Assembly: GCA_022072445.1 (NCBI GenBank)
Contig: JAJVHV010000005.1
Span: 186,001-250,000, forward strand
Reading direction: 5' to 3'
Length of the DNA: 64,000 nucleotides
From: Phycisphaerae bacterium
GTDB lineage: Bacteria > Planctomycetota > Phycisphaerae > UBA1845 > Fen-1342
In this document: piece after piece, positions 22,938-32,503 of the stretch
How the letters are laid out: each line of letters opens with the position of its first letter
Numbering within the stretch: the stretch's first letter is position 1
Translations under genes and position numbers: made by a program
Notes under the pieces: model-generated
Told to the model about the DNA's origin: nothing
Databases searched by the model: none
What the model saw: the letters and a program-made list of their open reading frames with translations, nothing else

Positions 22938-25900
22938 CTACTTGTCCTCAGGCCGGATGCCCATGCCCTTGCGATCCGGGTAGGCCGGGCGTTTCGGCGG
23001 CTGGTAGCCGTTGGCCTTGATCTCCTTGAGCATCAGTTCGATCGCAGCGTCGAGCTGCGGGTCTTTCACGGAGCCGTCGGCACTCACCATCTTGGCTGGG
23101 TCGTCGATCAGCTCGATGTCGGGGTCGACGCCGTGGCCCTCGACGCCCCAGGTTCCGTCCTTCTCGTAGAAGGCGAAGGTGGGTGCGGTGACGCTTCCGC
23201 CGTCGATGAGGTCGGGATTGCCGGAAATGCCGACCAGCCCGCCCCAGGTGCGGGTGCCGATCAGCTTTCCGAGTTTGTTGAACTTGAACAGCCAGGGGAA
23301 CATGTCGCCGCCCGAACCGGCCAGGCCGTTGATGAGCATGCACTTGGGACCCTGGTGAGAATCGGGCGGCCAGGTCCAGTCCTTTCCGTCGCGGCGTGCC
23401 CAGTAGTTCGTCACCGGGCGGTTGAGCAGCTCGATGAAGCGCGTCGGAATCTGGCCGCCGCCGTTCCAGCGCTCGTCGATGATGAGCGCTTGACGGTCGA
23501 TCTGGCCGTAGAACTGGCGGAAGAGGTTGTTCTGGCCGTTAATGCCCGTGTCGGGGACGTAAATGTAGCCGACCTTGCCGCCGGACTTTTCGGCGACGTA
23601 GCTGCGGTTTCGCTCGATCCAGGCACGGTAGCGCAGGTCGCCGTCGCCGCCGAGCAGCTTGACGACGGCCTCGCGTGCGGTGCTGTCGCGCGTCGGCTTG
23701 TCGCTGACGGTGATGGTGACGGTTTTTCCGGCCAGGCCGATGAACCCGGCCCAGGGGTCTTTCTTCGTGTCGAGCGGCGCGCCGTTGACGGCGAGCAGAT
23801 AGTCGCCTTCCTTGACGTTGACGCCGGGTTGGCTGAGCGGGCCGCGGGCGTCGGAATCCCAGGGTGCGCCCTCGTGAATCTTCGCGATGCGGTAGGCGCC
23901 ACTATCAAGCGTGAACGCGCAGCCGAGCATTCCGACGCTGACATTGGGCTGATCTTCCTCGTCGCCGCCGCCGTAGTAGGCGTGGCCGACGTTCAGCTCG
24001 GAGATCATCTCGCGGATGAGGAAGCTGACGTCCTCGCGCGAGACGCAGTCGTCGAGCATGGCGCGATAGCGGCGATAGACGGCTTCCCAGTCGACGCCGT
24101 GCATGTTCGGGTCGTAGAAGAAGTCGCGTTCGACGCGCCAGGCTTCGCGGAGGATCTGCCGCCACTCGGCCCGCGGGTCGATGGTCTCGAACATCGTGTC
24201 GGTGGGAACCTTCTTGTCGGTCTTCTGGTCGGGCTTGGCGTCGATCACGGCCATCGCGCCGCCCTGCATGACGAGGGCCTTCTTGCCGTCGGCGCTCAGG
24301 GTGAAGCCGTTGATGTCGGAAACGATCGTCTTCTCTTCCTTCTCGTCGGCGCTGAGGTCCAGGATCTTGAGCGACGTGTGTTCCTCGGAGCCGCGGCGCG
24401 GGGCACGGACGTAAATCAAGTGGCCGTCGCTGTTCACCGACAGGCCGAAGAAATTGCCGCGTTTGACGGGGAGCTGGATGGCGCGGCGCTCGAAACCGTC
24501 GACGTCGATGACCAGCGGCTTTTTCTCGTCCGCCGGCGCAGAGCTCGCCGGCGCCGAGCTGGCGGGCGCGGAACCACTGGCGGTCGCGGGCTGGGAGGTG
24601 GCGCCGTCCTTCTTCACCTCCTCCTCATCGTTCTTGGGCAGCAGGGGGGACTTCACGTCCTTGCGAAGCGGCACCGCCAGAAGCACGCCGACGTCGGAAT
24701 AGACGAAGGTCGTGCCGTTGTCTTCGTACGTCGGCCCGCTGAAGTCGCGCAGGCTGCTGTAATAGAGGAACTCGCCCTTGCGATCGAACGTCGGATTGTT
24801 GTCGTCGAACATGCCGGCCGTCACCTGATGCTTCTCGCCGCTGGAGACGCGATAGAGCCAGATGGCTCCCATGCGGTTGTCGCCCGCCTTGGAATAGGTA
24901 AGCCAGTCGGAGTCGTGCGACCAGCGCACGCCCTGCTGATTGGCCCACGGGTCGGTGTCGATCAGCTTGAGTCCGCCGCCCTCGGCGTTGACGATGAGGA
25001 GATTGCCGGCCTTGTCCGAGAACGCGATCCGCTTGGAATCGGGAGACCAGTTCGCGTTGTAATAGAACGTGCTGCTTTTCTCGGTCAGGGCGCGCGGTTC
25101 GTCGCTGCCGTCCGCGGCGCGGACGTAAAGCTCATACTCGCCGCTCGCGTCCGAGAAGTACGCGATCCACTTTCCGTCCGGGCTCCAGGCCGGCATACGC
25201 TCGTGGGACGAGTCGGACCGGGACAGATTGCGTGTCCCGCCCTCGTGGGCCGGCAGCGAGAAAACGTCGCCGCGGGCTTCGACGGCGACACGTTTGCCGG
25301 TATTGGAAAGGTCGGCGGAGCGCTGCAGCGCCCCCATGTTGACGCGAATCGGGCGGATCGACGGGCGGTCACCCGGGATGGCGACCTTGACCGGCTTTGA
25401 CTGCTCGGTCTTCAGATCGAGCAGGTAGAGATCGGCGCCGTTCTGAAGAATGATCTCGCCGTCGCCGGTGGGGCCCGGCCCGATCGACGGCCATTTCACG
25501 TCGAAGTCGGCGAACTTCGTCACCTGGGCGCGATTGCCGCCGCGGGTCTCATATTTCCAGATGTTGCCGCGATGCTCGGGTCCCTGGTCGCTGAGATAAT
25601 AGACCGTGTCGCCATGCCACATCGGCAGCGAATCGGTGCCTTCCCAGTCGGTCATCAGCTTTGATTCGTGTGTCTTGAGGTTGAAGAGCCAGATATCGGT
25701 CTGCATGCCGCCGCGATAACGCTTCCATGTTCGGAAGTCGATCGAGTGCGGCGTGTAGGCCAGCCAGGTACCATCCGGGCTGACGGCGGCAGTGGCGCCG
25801 TAGGGGACGGGCAGTTGCTGCGGCAGGCCACCCTCGGGCCCGACGGTGAAAAGCTGGCGAATGCGGCCGGGGTAACCCGCGGACATGCTGCTGTTGAAGA

Positions 25901-26279
25901 GCAGGCGGCCGTCGGGCGTCCAGTCCTGGAGCCATTCGTTATCGGGATGATGCGTGACGCGGAATGGCGTGCCGCCCTCGACCGGGATGAGATAGATGTC
26001 GCGGTTGCCGTCGTAGTTGCCGACGAACGCGATGGACTTGCCGTCGGCGCTGAAGCGCGGGAAGCCTTCCTCACCCGACGGGCTGGAGAGCGGCGTGGCG
26101 AGGCCGCCCTCGCGCGGCGCGAGCCACAGGTCGTTCGCGTAGGCGAAGACGATCTGCGTGGCGCTGACGTCCGGATAGCGCATCATGCCGGCGTCGGGGC
26201 GGACCTGGGCATGGGCGGCGGCGGTGGCGATTGAAAGCAGAGCGAGGCTGATAAATCGACGGCGGGGTTGGGCGAACAC
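22938..26279 (-). CDS. Secreted tricorn-type protease (S41 family)
   Basis: This 1113-residue protein starts with a signal peptide ending AHAQ. The first 600 residues are WD40/TolB-like propeller repeats (FSADGKSIAFV, WSPDGKWIAYFSDASGEYELYV, WSPDSKRIAFSDKAGNLLIV). They are followed by an Ala/Pro/Ser linker, a tricorn C1 helical domain (REAWRVERDFFYDPNMHGVDW), a PDZ domain (about residues 810-880) and an S41 peptidase core. Catalytic candidates are His in ELNVGHAYYGG and Ser in GLAGSGGDMFPW, with RTWGGLVGI nearby. Tricorn trims peptides; secreted bacterial forms probably degrade peptides in the periplasm. Length agrees with family members. It is probably monocistronic. Confidence 0.9.
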   Translation of the reverse strand: MFAQPRRRFISLALLSIATAAAHAQVRPDAGMMRYPDVSATQIVFAYANDLWLAPREGGLATPLSSPSGEEGFPRFSADGKSIAFVGNYDGNRDIYLIPVEGGTPFRVTHHPDNEWLQDWTPDGRLLFNSSMSAGYPGRIRQLFTVGPEGGLPQQLPVPYGATAAVSPDGTWLAYTPHSIDFRTWKRYRGGMQTDIWLFNLKTHESKLMTDWEGTDSLPMWHGDTVYYLSDQGPEHRGNIWKYETRGGNRAQVTKFADFDVKWPSIGPGPTGDGEIILQNGADLYLLDLKTEQSKPVKVAIPGDRPSIRPIRVNMGALQRSADLSNTGKRVAVEARGDVFSLPAHEGGTRNLSRSDSSHERMPAWSPDGKWIAYFSDASGEYELYVRAADGSDEPRALTEKSSTFYYNANWSPDSKRIAFSDKAGNLLIVNAEGGGLKLIDTDPWANQQGVRWSHDSDWLTYSKAGDNRMGAIWLYRVSSGEKHQVTAGMFDDNNPTFDRKGEFLYYSSLRDFSGPTYEDNGTTFVYSDVGVLLAVPLRKDVKSPLLPKNDEEEVKKDGATSQPATASGSAPASSAPASSAPADEKKPLVIDVDGFERRAIQLPVKRGNFFGLSVNSDGHLIYVRAPRRGSEEHTSLKILDLSADEKEEKTIVSDINGFTLSADGKKALVMQGGAMAVIDAKPDQKTDKKVPTDTMFETIDPRAEWRQILREAWRVERDFFYDPNMHGVDWEAVYRRYRAMLDDCVSREDVSFLIREMISELNVGHAYYGGGDEEDQPNVSVGMLGCAFTLDSGAYRIAKIHEGAPWDSDARGPLSQPGVNVKEGDYLLAVNGAPLDTKKDPWAGFIGLAGKTVTITVSDKPTRDSTAREAVVKLLGGDGDLRYRAWIERNRSYVAEKSGGKVGYIYVPDTGINGQNNLFRQFYGQIDRQALIIDERWNGGGQIPTRFIELLNRPVTNYWARRDGKDWTWPPDSHQGPKCMLINGLAGSGGDMFPWLFKFNKLGKLIGTRTWGGLVGISGNPDLIDGGSVTAPTFAFYEKDGTWGVEGHGVDPDIELIDDPAKMVSADGSVKDPQLDAAIELMLKEIKANGYQPPKRPAYPDRKGMGIRPEDK

Positions 26280-26437
26280 GTCATCTCCAGGTAATCAAGG
26301 CACGAACCATCAGAAGCCGGCGCGTGGGCGGCGCCGGTGAGACCCTGCATCCAGTGACACCCGCGTGCCGGACTTCCGACGGGAAATCCGGCACGGCGAG
26401 GCGGCGGGGCGCGACCGCGGCGCCCTGACCGCACACT

Positions 26438-28702
26438 TCATTCGTTGGGCGTCACCGCGACATTATCGTAAAAAATCTCCGCGAGCGAAAAACCGTAAAG
26501 TCCGGGTGCGCCCTGGCGATGGCCGATCGGGTCTTCGAGCGTGATCGACCAGTCGGCCGGCTCGGACTCGCCGCGCTTCCAGACCTTTCCGCGGACCAGC
26601 GCGACGTCGCCCTTGACGTCGACACGCAGTTTCATGGAAAACCACTCGTCCTCCTTGAAGCTGAAGGGCAGCACCTGCTGGATGCGCGGCGCGGGTACCC
26701 AACTGACCAGGCGCATTTTCTGGGTATTGCCCATGAGCTCGAAGCGATAGCGATTGGCGATCAGCCCCATGTCGGGCAGGTTCCGGCTCTTCTTCGCGGC
26801 GCACACGTCGGCCCGGACGGTGTAGCCGCTCAGCTCCGGGACGCTCATGTAAATGTCGCCACGCGCCAGCGACGGATTCTCGGTCTTCTTGACCAGCACG
26901 CGCTGGCCGTCCTTTTCGGCGACCGCGAACTTGCCCCCGGCCCCGATCCAGTGCGGCGGGAATTTTCCGGCTTCGATGGCGTCGAAGTCCTGCGCGAAAG
27001 GCGGGTGCGCGGCGATGCGGACGCGCGCGGTTGCGGTCAGCTCGCCGACCTTTGCCTCGATCACTCCCACGCCACCGGGGTGATCGGCGCCGACGGCGAG
27101 CGTTCCATCGGCTGAAAGCGTGGTGCGCGGGAGTTTCCCACTCCAGGCCGGTTTCACGTCGCCGATGAGTCGGCCCTGGGCGTCGTAGGCCCGCGCGACG
27201 AAGGTGGCGGATGTTCCCGGCTTCAGCAGCACATCGGCGGGATAGGCGAGGAGCATGGCGGTCGCGGCACCATCGGGCGCTTTCTGCGGGGGCGGAATGG
27301 CGCCGACAACGGGGCTGGGGCGGGGTTGCTTGCTGCCGAGGCAGTAGACGCCGGAATCGGTCGCGAAATAGACCCGGCCGTTGGCGATGGCAGGCGAGCC
27401 ATAGACGTCGACCACGCCGCCCTTGTCGTCGGTAAAGGTCTCCTCGTCGAGCAGCTTCGCGCCGCTGGGCGAGTTCTCGAGGATCAGAAAGTGCGAGTTG
27501 ACCTCCGTGGCGTAGATTTTTCCGTCGGCCAGCACGGGCGAGCCCTTGCCGACCTTCCCGAGCTTGTGCCGCCAGATTTCCTTGCCGCTGTCGGCGTCGA
27601 GGCAGAAGAGGAAGGCGCTGTTGTCGATGACGTAGATGCGGCCGTCCAGCGTCGCCGGCGAAGCGTATCCGGCACCCAGTCCGTCGACACGCCAGACTTC
27701 ATGCGTCTTGGAGACGTCGCCGGTGCCGGTGGCGTCGATGCACGTGAGGCGCCCCATGACGGTGTTGTCGACGTTGTCCTCGCCGTGGCTGACGTAGACG
27801 CGGTTCTTGTACACCACCGGCGAGACGTTGACGGCGAGCTTGCAGAGCTGAAACTGCCAGACGGGTTTCCCGGTCTGCGCCTGGACGGCGTAGACGTATC
27901 CGTCGGCGCCGCCGCCGATCAGAAGCCGCTGGCCGTTGATCTCGGCGACGACCGGCGTGGAGTAAATGGTGTCCTGCGGTTTTCCGCCGGGCTTGGACCA
28001 CCAGACGACATTTCCGGTGCGTTTGTCGAAGGCGACCAGGCGATGGCCGCCGCCGGCCTGATCTCCCCAACTGGCGTTGAGCATTCCGACAATGACCAGA
28101 TCGCCATCGAGCGTCGGCGATTGGAGCCGGCCGCCGTATCCGCTGATGCGGTTGTATTCCTCGGTGAGCGAGTGGGACCAGACGATCTTGCCGCTCGCGT
28201 CGGCGCAGAAGACCAGGCCGCCGGTGGAATGTCCGTAGACGCAGCCGGTCTCGGGGTCTCCGACGGGGCTGGTCCAGCCGACGCGCGTATTGGGGATGGT
28301 GGTGTGGAACACTTCCAGGGGGACCTGCCAGGCGAGTTCGCCGGTGTCGGCGTTGAGGCAGACCAGCCGTTCGCGCTCGTGGATTCCGCTACCCTCTCGA
28401 CAGAGCAGGTAGACGCGGCCGTTCATGACAATCGGCGCGCTGCGCCCGGTGACGGTCAGGTTCTTCCAGACCAGGTTCTCGCCCTCCTGCGACCAGGTCG
28501 CGGGCAAGCCGGTCTCGTGCGAGACGCCATCGTTGCCCGCTCCGCGCCAGTTGGTCCAGTCGCCAGGGCTGGCGGCGGCGAGCGGTGCTCCCGTCAGTAG
28601 AAGCAGCAGCGCCGGCACGCGGCGACGGAGTCCGAAACCGGGTCGTGAACTAGTCACGCGAGACGCGAGCCGCGCGCTGCCGCGGCTGGAAAAACGACAC
28701 AT
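26438..28702 (-). CDS. Secreted PQQ-type beta-propeller protein
   Basis: This protein of about 754 residues has a signal peptide (VPALLLLLTGAPLAAA). An eight-bladed PQQ-like propeller follows, residues 50-500, with repeats such as LVCLNADTGELAWQVPL, LVAFDKRTGNVVWWSKPGG, YAVQAQTGKPVWQFQLC and FCLDADSGKEIWRHKLG. The last 180 residues are a separate beta-sandwich-like domain (FDAIEAGKFPPHWIGAG, YGFSLAEIFYDNV). No dehydrogenase cofactor or cytochrome motif is seen, so it is a binding or scaffold protein rather than an alcohol dehydrogenase. ATG 28702 is preferred to 28729 because GATGGAGGAGTATT precedes it. It is 23 bp downstream of the lipoprotein gene on the same strand. Confidence 0.85.
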   Translation of the reverse strand: MCRFSSRGSARLASRVTSSRPGFGLRRRVPALLLLLTGAPLAAASPGDWTNWRGAGNDGVSHETGLPATWSQEGENLVWKNLTVTGRSAPIVMNGRVYLLCREGSGIHERERLVCLNADTGELAWQVPLEVFHTTIPNTRVGWTSPVGDPETGCVYGHSTGGLVFCADASGKIVWSHSLTEEYNRISGYGGRLQSPTLDGDLVIVGMLNASWGDQAGGGHRLVAFDKRTGNVVWWSKPGGKPQDTIYSTPVVAEINGQRLLIGGGADGYVYAVQAQTGKPVWQFQLCKLAVNVSPVVYKNRVYVSHGEDNVDNTVMGRLTCIDATGTGDVSKTHEVWRVDGLGAGYASPATLDGRIYVIDNSAFLFCLDADSGKEIWRHKLGKVGKGSPVLADGKIYATEVNSHFLILENSPSGAKLLDEETFTDDKGGVVDVYGSPAIANGRVYFATDSGVYCLGSKQPRPSPVVGAIPPPQKAPDGAATAMLLAYPADVLLKPGTSATFVARAYDAQGRLIGDVKPAWSGKLPRTTLSADGTLAVGADHPGGVGVIEAKVGELTATARVRIAAHPPFAQDFDAIEAGKFPPHWIGAGGKFAVAEKDGQRVLVKKTENPSLARGDIYMSVPELSGYTVRADVCAAKKSRNLPDMGLIANRYRFELMGNTQKMRLVSWVPAPRIQQVLPFSFKEDEWFSMKLRVDVKGDVALVRGKVWKRGESEPADWSITLEDPIGHRQGAPGLYGFSLAEIFYDNVAVTPNE

Positions 28703-28725
28703 AATACTCCTCCATCTCAACACGC

Positions 28726-29616
28726 TCATCCATCGCTGGTCGGGGCGGGCTCATCAGGTTCGGTTTCCGGCGGTGATTCGCCGCCGGGCGGCGCCGGCTC
28801 GGCACCGGTGCTCTGCGTCCCGGTGCCGATGATCAGCGGCGCGACAAAACGGGCGACGAACGCACGCGTCGTGGCGCCCGTGTGGCCGCCGAGGTAGCCG
28901 TATTCGGCGAATTCCTCGCGCCACGGAATGTTACGGACTCTCTGCGCGTAGACCTCGCGCACGGCGGCTGAAGACCGCCGCGGCACCGCGAAGCCGCGCA
29001 GCCCGGCGATATTGTTGAGGCTGAACTGACGGTCGATCGTGCCCGCCAACGGGACCATCGCCAGCAGCACCGGATCGGTCTTGGAGTGAAAGCTGTAAAG
29101 CCGCCCATCGACGCGGCGCAACGCCTTGGTCAGATCATAGTCGCGCGAGAGACTGCTCGACAGATATGCGATGTTCCCGATGCGCACGCGGCTCGACAGC
29201 CCTTCGAGGGCCCAGGTGGCGATTCCCGTGCCGCCCGACAGCGCAATGATGTTGATCCGCCGATTGGGATAGCGGCGCGCGTAGTCCTCGATCCGCTGCG
29301 CGAAGCGGACCGCCTCCTCAAGGTTGCGTTCCTGATCGAGCTGATCGCGGAGCGTGCCGCCGACCCAGCTCTGCCAGCCGAAAACCTCGATCGCGCCGCG
29401 ATAGCCCGCGTCGCGCAGGCCGTTGGGCACGTCGAGCGTGCCGACGTGGCCGAGCGTACCGGCGCCGCCGAGATAAAACGTCTTCCCGAACGGCTCGCCG
29501 CGCAGGTCCGTGCCGAGATGGGCGATCCACGTGCATCCGGGCAGCAGGACCAGCGAGAGGAGCAGCGCGGCGCGGCGGAGTACCTGCGGTTCATTCGGCT
29601 GCGAGGCCTCAAGCAT
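28726..29616 (-). CDS. Lipoprotein with alpha/beta-hydrolase-like fold
   Basis: This 296-residue protein starts at ATG 29616, giving a lipoprotein signal with lipobox LLPGC (Cys at about residue 27). The core resembles an alpha/beta hydrolase: IEVFGWQSWVGG near an oxyanion position, RRINIIALSGGTGIATWALEG with a nucleophile-elbow Ser, and YSFHSKTDPVLLAMVPLAG. The elbow reads ALSGG, not a perfect GxSxG. A late GYLGGHTGATTRAFV has a candidate catalytic His. The substrate is unknown. The C-terminus is a Pro/Glu tail. It is just upstream of the PQQ-type propeller gene and may share its transcript. Confidence 0.65.
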   Translation of the reverse strand: MLEASQPNEPQVLRRAALLLSLVLLPGCTWIAHLGTDLRGEPFGKTFYLGGAGTLGHVGTLDVPNGLRDAGYRGAIEVFGWQSWVGGTLRDQLDQERNLEEAVRFAQRIEDYARRYPNRRINIIALSGGTGIATWALEGLSSRVRIGNIAYLSSSLSRDYDLTKALRRVDGRLYSFHSKTDPVLLAMVPLAGTIDRQFSLNNIAGLRGFAVPRRSSAAVREVYAQRVRNIPWREEFAEYGYLGGHTGATTRAFVARFVAPLIIGTGTQSTGAEPAPPGGESPPETEPDEPAPTSDG

Positions 29617-29761
29617 GACCGCGAGTGTATCGGGCTGGTCGCCGCGCCGCAAAAGTGCGGTGCGTGCGAAACGGGGCGGAGAATGGGGCGAGGCCGATCG
29701 ACGGCGGCGCCACGCGGCGCGCCATCCATCGGCCTCGCAACTCTCGGATTCGGATCGCGGC

Positions 29762-30337
29762 TTACGGACGTTCGTCGTCACGCGCGCGGCGCGGACGCTC
29801 GCCCGGCTGCCGACCGCCCATCATCGGGGTCGCGGCGGCGGCCTCGTCGGCGTCAATCTTGCCGTCGTGATTCCCGTCGAACCGGTTGAACTGCTCCTCG
29901 GCGCCGGAGACGTACTCGTCGCGCGTCACAAAACCGTCCTTGTCGCTGTCGAAGCGCATCACGAACCCGCCGCGCCCGCCGAAGCCCGGGCCGGGGCGAT
30001 CTTCCGCGTCGCCACCCGGGCCGCCGGGGCCGCGCCGCTCGCGCCGCGGACGGGCTTCCTCGGCCGTGACGACGCCGTCCTCGTCGCGGTCCAAGGCGCG
30101 CAGCACGTTGGCCGCGTCGTCGATCTCCTCGCGCGACAGACTTCCGTCGCGGTCTTTGTCGAACATGATCATGATCATGTTCATCTCCGGCCGACGCTCA
30201 CCGTCCGCCTGGCGAGCTTCCTCGCGGCGGACTCTGCGCTCCGGACGCCCCTCCTGCGGTGTGCTCTCCTGGGCGATGCAAACCGCAACGATGGCAGCCA
30301 CCGCGACAGCTCCAAATGCTCCAACGACGTATCTCAC
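29762..30337 (-). CDS. Secreted protein with four EF-hand loops
   Basis: This 191-residue protein starts at GTG 30337, after a strong AGGGAG ribosome site. A signal or anchor segment follows (YVVGAFGAVAVAAIVAVCIAQ). Four calcium-binding loops are clear: DKDRDGSLSREE, DRDEDGVVTAEE, DSDKDGFVTRDE and DGNHDGKIDADE. Between the second and third is a Gly/Pro/Arg-rich linker. The protein is probably extracytoplasmic and binds Ca2+; a partner is not evident. Secreted EF-hand proteins are common in planctomycetes. A frame extending to 30436 lacks a good start. Confidence 0.8.
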   Translation of the reverse strand: MRYVVGAFGAVAVAAIVAVCIAQESTPQEGRPERRVRREEARQADGERRPEMNMIMIMFDKDRDGSLSREEIDDAANVLRALDRDEDGVVTAEEARPRRERRGPGGPGGDAEDRPGPGFGGRGGFVMRFDSDKDGFVTRDEYVSGAEEQFNRFDGNHDGKIDADEAAAATPMMGGRQPGERPRRARDDERP

Positions 30338-30689
30338 GACAGTCTCCCTGGGAAGGATGGCGCACCCGCCGCGATCGTCCCGGTCACACGCTCGATCCGT
30401 ATCGCCGGCGTGCGGCACGCTCGTTTCTCGTGTCAACTTGCGGGAGGCCGTGGCCTCCCACAGCTTGAAACGGGCACCCCCGCCTGGCGTCTACAGGGCG
30501 CGGAGATTTCGTTCTCTCAGCGGCGCAAATCCTGCCTCGGTTCGCGATTTATTGAAAAAAAACCGGGCCGAAACATGGAGATCGCGCCCGCCCCCGGCGG
30601 ATGCACGTTGACGGCGCTCAACGCTTGAGCGCGACATCGCGGAAATGCCGGGGCCGCCAGTCGGGCGCCCATCGAGAGGAGACTCTGAC
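30338..30689. repeat. Divergent intergenic gap with a GGGAGGCC palindrome
   Basis: These 352 bases separate the divergent EF-hand and large beta-repeat genes; no gene is supported. A perfect inverted repeat GGGAGGCC-GT-GGCCTCCC occupies 30442-30459. The AT-rich stretch TTTATTGAAAAAAAACC at about 30548-30564 is the most likely promoter-containing zone. The palindrome has the same simple two-arm form as the other REP-like elements in the window. Confidence 0.55.
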
Positions 30690-32423
30690 ATGCGTCGAAG
30701 CGGGTATGCAGCATCAATCGAGCGCCGTGGACGGGCGCGGCTGGCCTGGGCCTTGCTCGCGGCGGGGCTGGCGACCGCCCCATGGGCCGCCGAAGCAGCC
30801 ATCACGCACACGCAGCGGCTGCACGACCCGGCCGGGGCGGGCGGGGCGGGCGTCGAGATCGAGCCCTGGGCGGGTGGCTACATTTATCTGGCCAACCAGA
30901 TCAACCCCTACCTTCTGCCGGCGGGCTTCAACCGCCGGCCCGTCCTCGTGCGGACCGATGCCGCCCTGAATCCCGTGGCCGCCTACACCTACATGCGGCC
31001 CTTCGAAAACACCACGATGTACTCCACACAGCTCTATCTCACCTCGACCGATTTCTACAAGACCCGCGATGGCGGGTTCATCATCTGCGGCGACTACGCC
31101 GAGGGCGACGAACTGTTCGGCGGCGGTCTGACCTACGGCGCGTTCCTGCTGAAGATCGACGGGTCGACGCTCCAGCCGAACTGGTTCCGGCAATATCCGG
31201 CGACCAACCCGCAGGCCTATGTCCAGGACATTCACTTTCTGTCGGTGGTCGAAACGATTCAGCCGAACGGGCAGCCGATGTACGCTGTCGCGGGGAACAT
31301 CACGACGTCGAATCTGAACGAAGCCCTGGTGGCGGGTTTCGACAACCTCGGCAACGTGATGTGGTTGAACGAACTGACCGGCTTTGAGGGCGGCTGGGGA
31401 AGCGCGAACGAGGTGATCGTCTACGACGCCGACTCGATCGCGGTCACCGGTCAGGCACACGGCGCGCCGCACATTCACTGTCAGAACTTCGAGGCGCACG
31501 GCGACGTGCTGGTGGCCCGACTGTCGAATGACGGCACTCCGCAATTTGTGGCGCTCTACGGGCGGTCGTTCGAGATGATCAACGGCGTGAACTACTCGGT
31601 CATGGAGCAGGGCGCGTCGCTGACCCGGCCGACGAACTCGCCGGATCTCATCATCGTGGGTAAGACGCAGGCCTGGTCGACGATCGACGACTGCGCCGGC
31701 GCACCCGCGTTTGACGAAATGCTGGCGTTCCGCGTCGACCCGTCCGGCACGGTCGTGTGGGCCCACCGCTACGGTCTGGCCGGCGCCAGCAGCGTGGCCG
31801 GCGTGCAGGTCAAGTCGATCACCGCCTTCGTCGCCATCGCGGCGGACACCTGGACCACGCTCAACAACGTGCATTCGGAGAACGTCGGCTATTTCCGGCT
31901 CATGTCGGGCGGCGGATCGCTGGCACAGCAGACCGAGATCTTCGGCGGCGCGCAGAGCGACTTCGCGACCGGCATCATCCCGCTCGGGCCGCCCTACCCC
32001 CAACCGGCCGTAATCGTTGGGACGAGCAACAGTTTCGGCAGCTTCTATCAGAAGCCGTACCTGATCCACCGGCAGGTCTTCGCGCAGAAGCCCTGCCACG
32101 ATGCCGTCATCTCGACCAGTATCACGCCCGTACCTCTGCCGCTGCACGAGGTCATCATGACGCAGCCGCTCATTCCGATCCTGTCGCAGGAACTGACGCT
32201 GCTGGACGAACCCGTCGCCGATCGCAACCTGTGTCGGAAGGCGGTCGTTGACACGTCCACGACGACGGGCGTGATCTCGCCTGGCTCGGTGGGTGTCCCG
32301 CCGCCGCCGCCGGCGCCGCGTCCGGACGGAGATAGCGCGGACGAACCGGGCGCCGAGCCGGTCGTGAGCGCGGCCGCGCCCGAGGGAGCCGGGAAGGACT
32401 GCAACTGCCCCGACGGTCCATAG
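30690..32423 (+). CDS. Large secreted beta-repeat protein, function unknown
   Basis: This 577-residue protein starts at ATG 30690 with GAGGAG nine bases before it. A signal peptide follows (RARLAWALLAAGLATAPWAAEA). The body has propeller-like strand patterns ending in asymmetric GGF/GNI turns (GGFIICGDYAEGDELFGG, MYAVAGNITTSNLNEALVAG, DLIIVGKTQAWSTIDDC), similar to SBBP or delta-60 repeat proteins. The C-terminal 60 residues are Pro/Ala/Glu-rich and end CNCPDGP. No catalytic motif is recognised. It is probably exported; a surface or envelope role is only a guess. The function is unrecognised. Confidence 0.6.
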   Translation: MRRSGYAASIERRGRARLAWALLAAGLATAPWAAEAAITHTQRLHDPAGAGGAGVEIEPWAGGYIYLANQINPYLLPAGFNRRPVLVRTDAALNPVAAYTYMRPFENTTMYSTQLYLTSTDFYKTRDGGFIICGDYAEGDELFGGGLTYGAFLLKIDGSTLQPNWFRQYPATNPQAYVQDIHFLSVVETIQPNGQPMYAVAGNITTSNLNEALVAGFDNLGNVMWLNELTGFEGGWGSANEVIVYDADSIAVTGQAHGAPHIHCQNFEAHGDVLVARLSNDGTPQFVALYGRSFEMINGVNYSVMEQGASLTRPTNSPDLIIVGKTQAWSTIDDCAGAPAFDEMLAFRVDPSGTVVWAHRYGLAGASSVAGVQVKSITAFVAIAADTWTTLNNVHSENVGYFRLMSGGGSLAQQTEIFGGAQSDFATGIIPLGPPYPQPAVIVGTSNSFGSFYQKPYLIHRQVFAQKPCHDAVISTSITPVPLPLHEVIMTQPLIPILSQELTLLDEPVADRNLCRKAVVDTSTTTGVISPGSVGVPPPPPAPRPDGDSADEPGAEPVVSAAAPEGAGKDCNCPDGP

Positions 32424-32503
32424 GCGTCGTAGCTGGAATACGCTTCAACACGCGGGCGCGCGTCGTCGAAAGGCGATGCGCGCCCGCAGTGCTGCGCCTG
32501 CCA

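Noticed and set aside
23133-25400. A 755-codon open frame on the + strand
   Set aside because: It is antisense to the tricorn protease, whose propeller, PDZ and catalytic motifs are plain; the frame is a product of high-GC codon use.
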